A stretch of 64,000 bases of DNA. Origin: Shewanella salipaludis. GTDB taxonomy: Bacteria > Pseudomonadota > Gammaproteobacteria > Enterobacterales > Shewanellaceae. Every line of letters begins with the position of its first letter. The first letter of the stretch is position 1. Of this stretch, positions 63,877 through 64,000 are shown in pieces. The notes beneath the pieces are model-generated. The model was given only the letters and a program-made list of their open reading frames with translations, did not search any database and had not been told where the DNA came from. The translations under genes were made by a program, and so were the position numbers. Where the stretch lies: NCBI RefSeq assembly GCF_012911865.1, contig NZ_JAAXYH010000015.1, positions 37,049 through 101,048 on the forward strand. Direction: 5' to 3'.

Positions 63877-64000
<124 letters not shown>

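Overview
The window looks like a chromosomal segment of a gammaproteobacterium of the genus Shewanella or a close relative. The reasons are a CoaD/EngB/PolA/YihI gene order of the enteric-Shewanella type, Spot 42 RNA beside engB, a Csr-type regulatory RNA in the engB-yihI interval (where E. coli carries csrC), a di-heme cytochrome c4, and a complete secondary (lateral) flagellar gene set in the order known from Vibrio, Aeromonas and Shewanella. The species cannot be fixed from the sequence alone.

Bases 1-10171 are an envelope block, mostly on the minus strand. It opens with a three-gene lipid-sugar module (ArnT-like transferase, TVP38-type membrane protein, ArnC/DPM-like transferase) driven from a repeat-rich promoter near 1.95 kb. 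A Wzi-like outer-membrane protein and coaD follow, then LPS-core genes: one GT4, two GT2, a GT9 heptosyltransferase divergent from the Kdo kinase gene kdkA, and waaA.

Bases 10300-27869 hold housekeeping genes: a TetR regulator, kbl-tdh (threonine catabolism), glpE-glpG, elbB, polA, the Spot 42 gene spf, engB, a cytochrome c4 gene, a GGA-rich CsrB/CsrC-family RNA, a methyltransferase, yihI, a DUF2489 gene, hemN, add and a DUF885 lipoprotein. Most of the non-coding interest is here: a perfect DnaA box at the polA promoter, a shortened SpfP-like reading frame inside Spot 42, and an orphan terminator just downstream of spf that may end a second small RNA.

Bases 27918-62299 are one contiguous lateral-flagellum island of about 34 kb. 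The minus-strand late block runs flgL, an unrecognised flagellin-like gene, lafA (flagellin), fliD, fliS, fliT, fliK, fliL, lafS (sigma-28), lafT/lafU (stator), then a PilZ protein and a small membrane protein. flgBCDEFGHIJK build rod, hook, rings and junction, and flgA-flgM-flgN face the other way. motY-lafK-fliEFGHIJ and the plus-strand fliMNPQR-flhBA block supply regulator, stator accessory, basal body, switch and export gate. Switch protein FliM lacks the CheY-binding N-terminus, FlgJ lacks the muramidase domain and no fliO is seen, all pointing to a streamlined, probably non-switching lateral motor.

Bases 62443-64000 carry pldB, three copies of a degenerate intergenic repeat with hairpins, and the truncated end of an IS3-family insertion sequence. 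No tRNA, rRNA or CRISPR array was seen.
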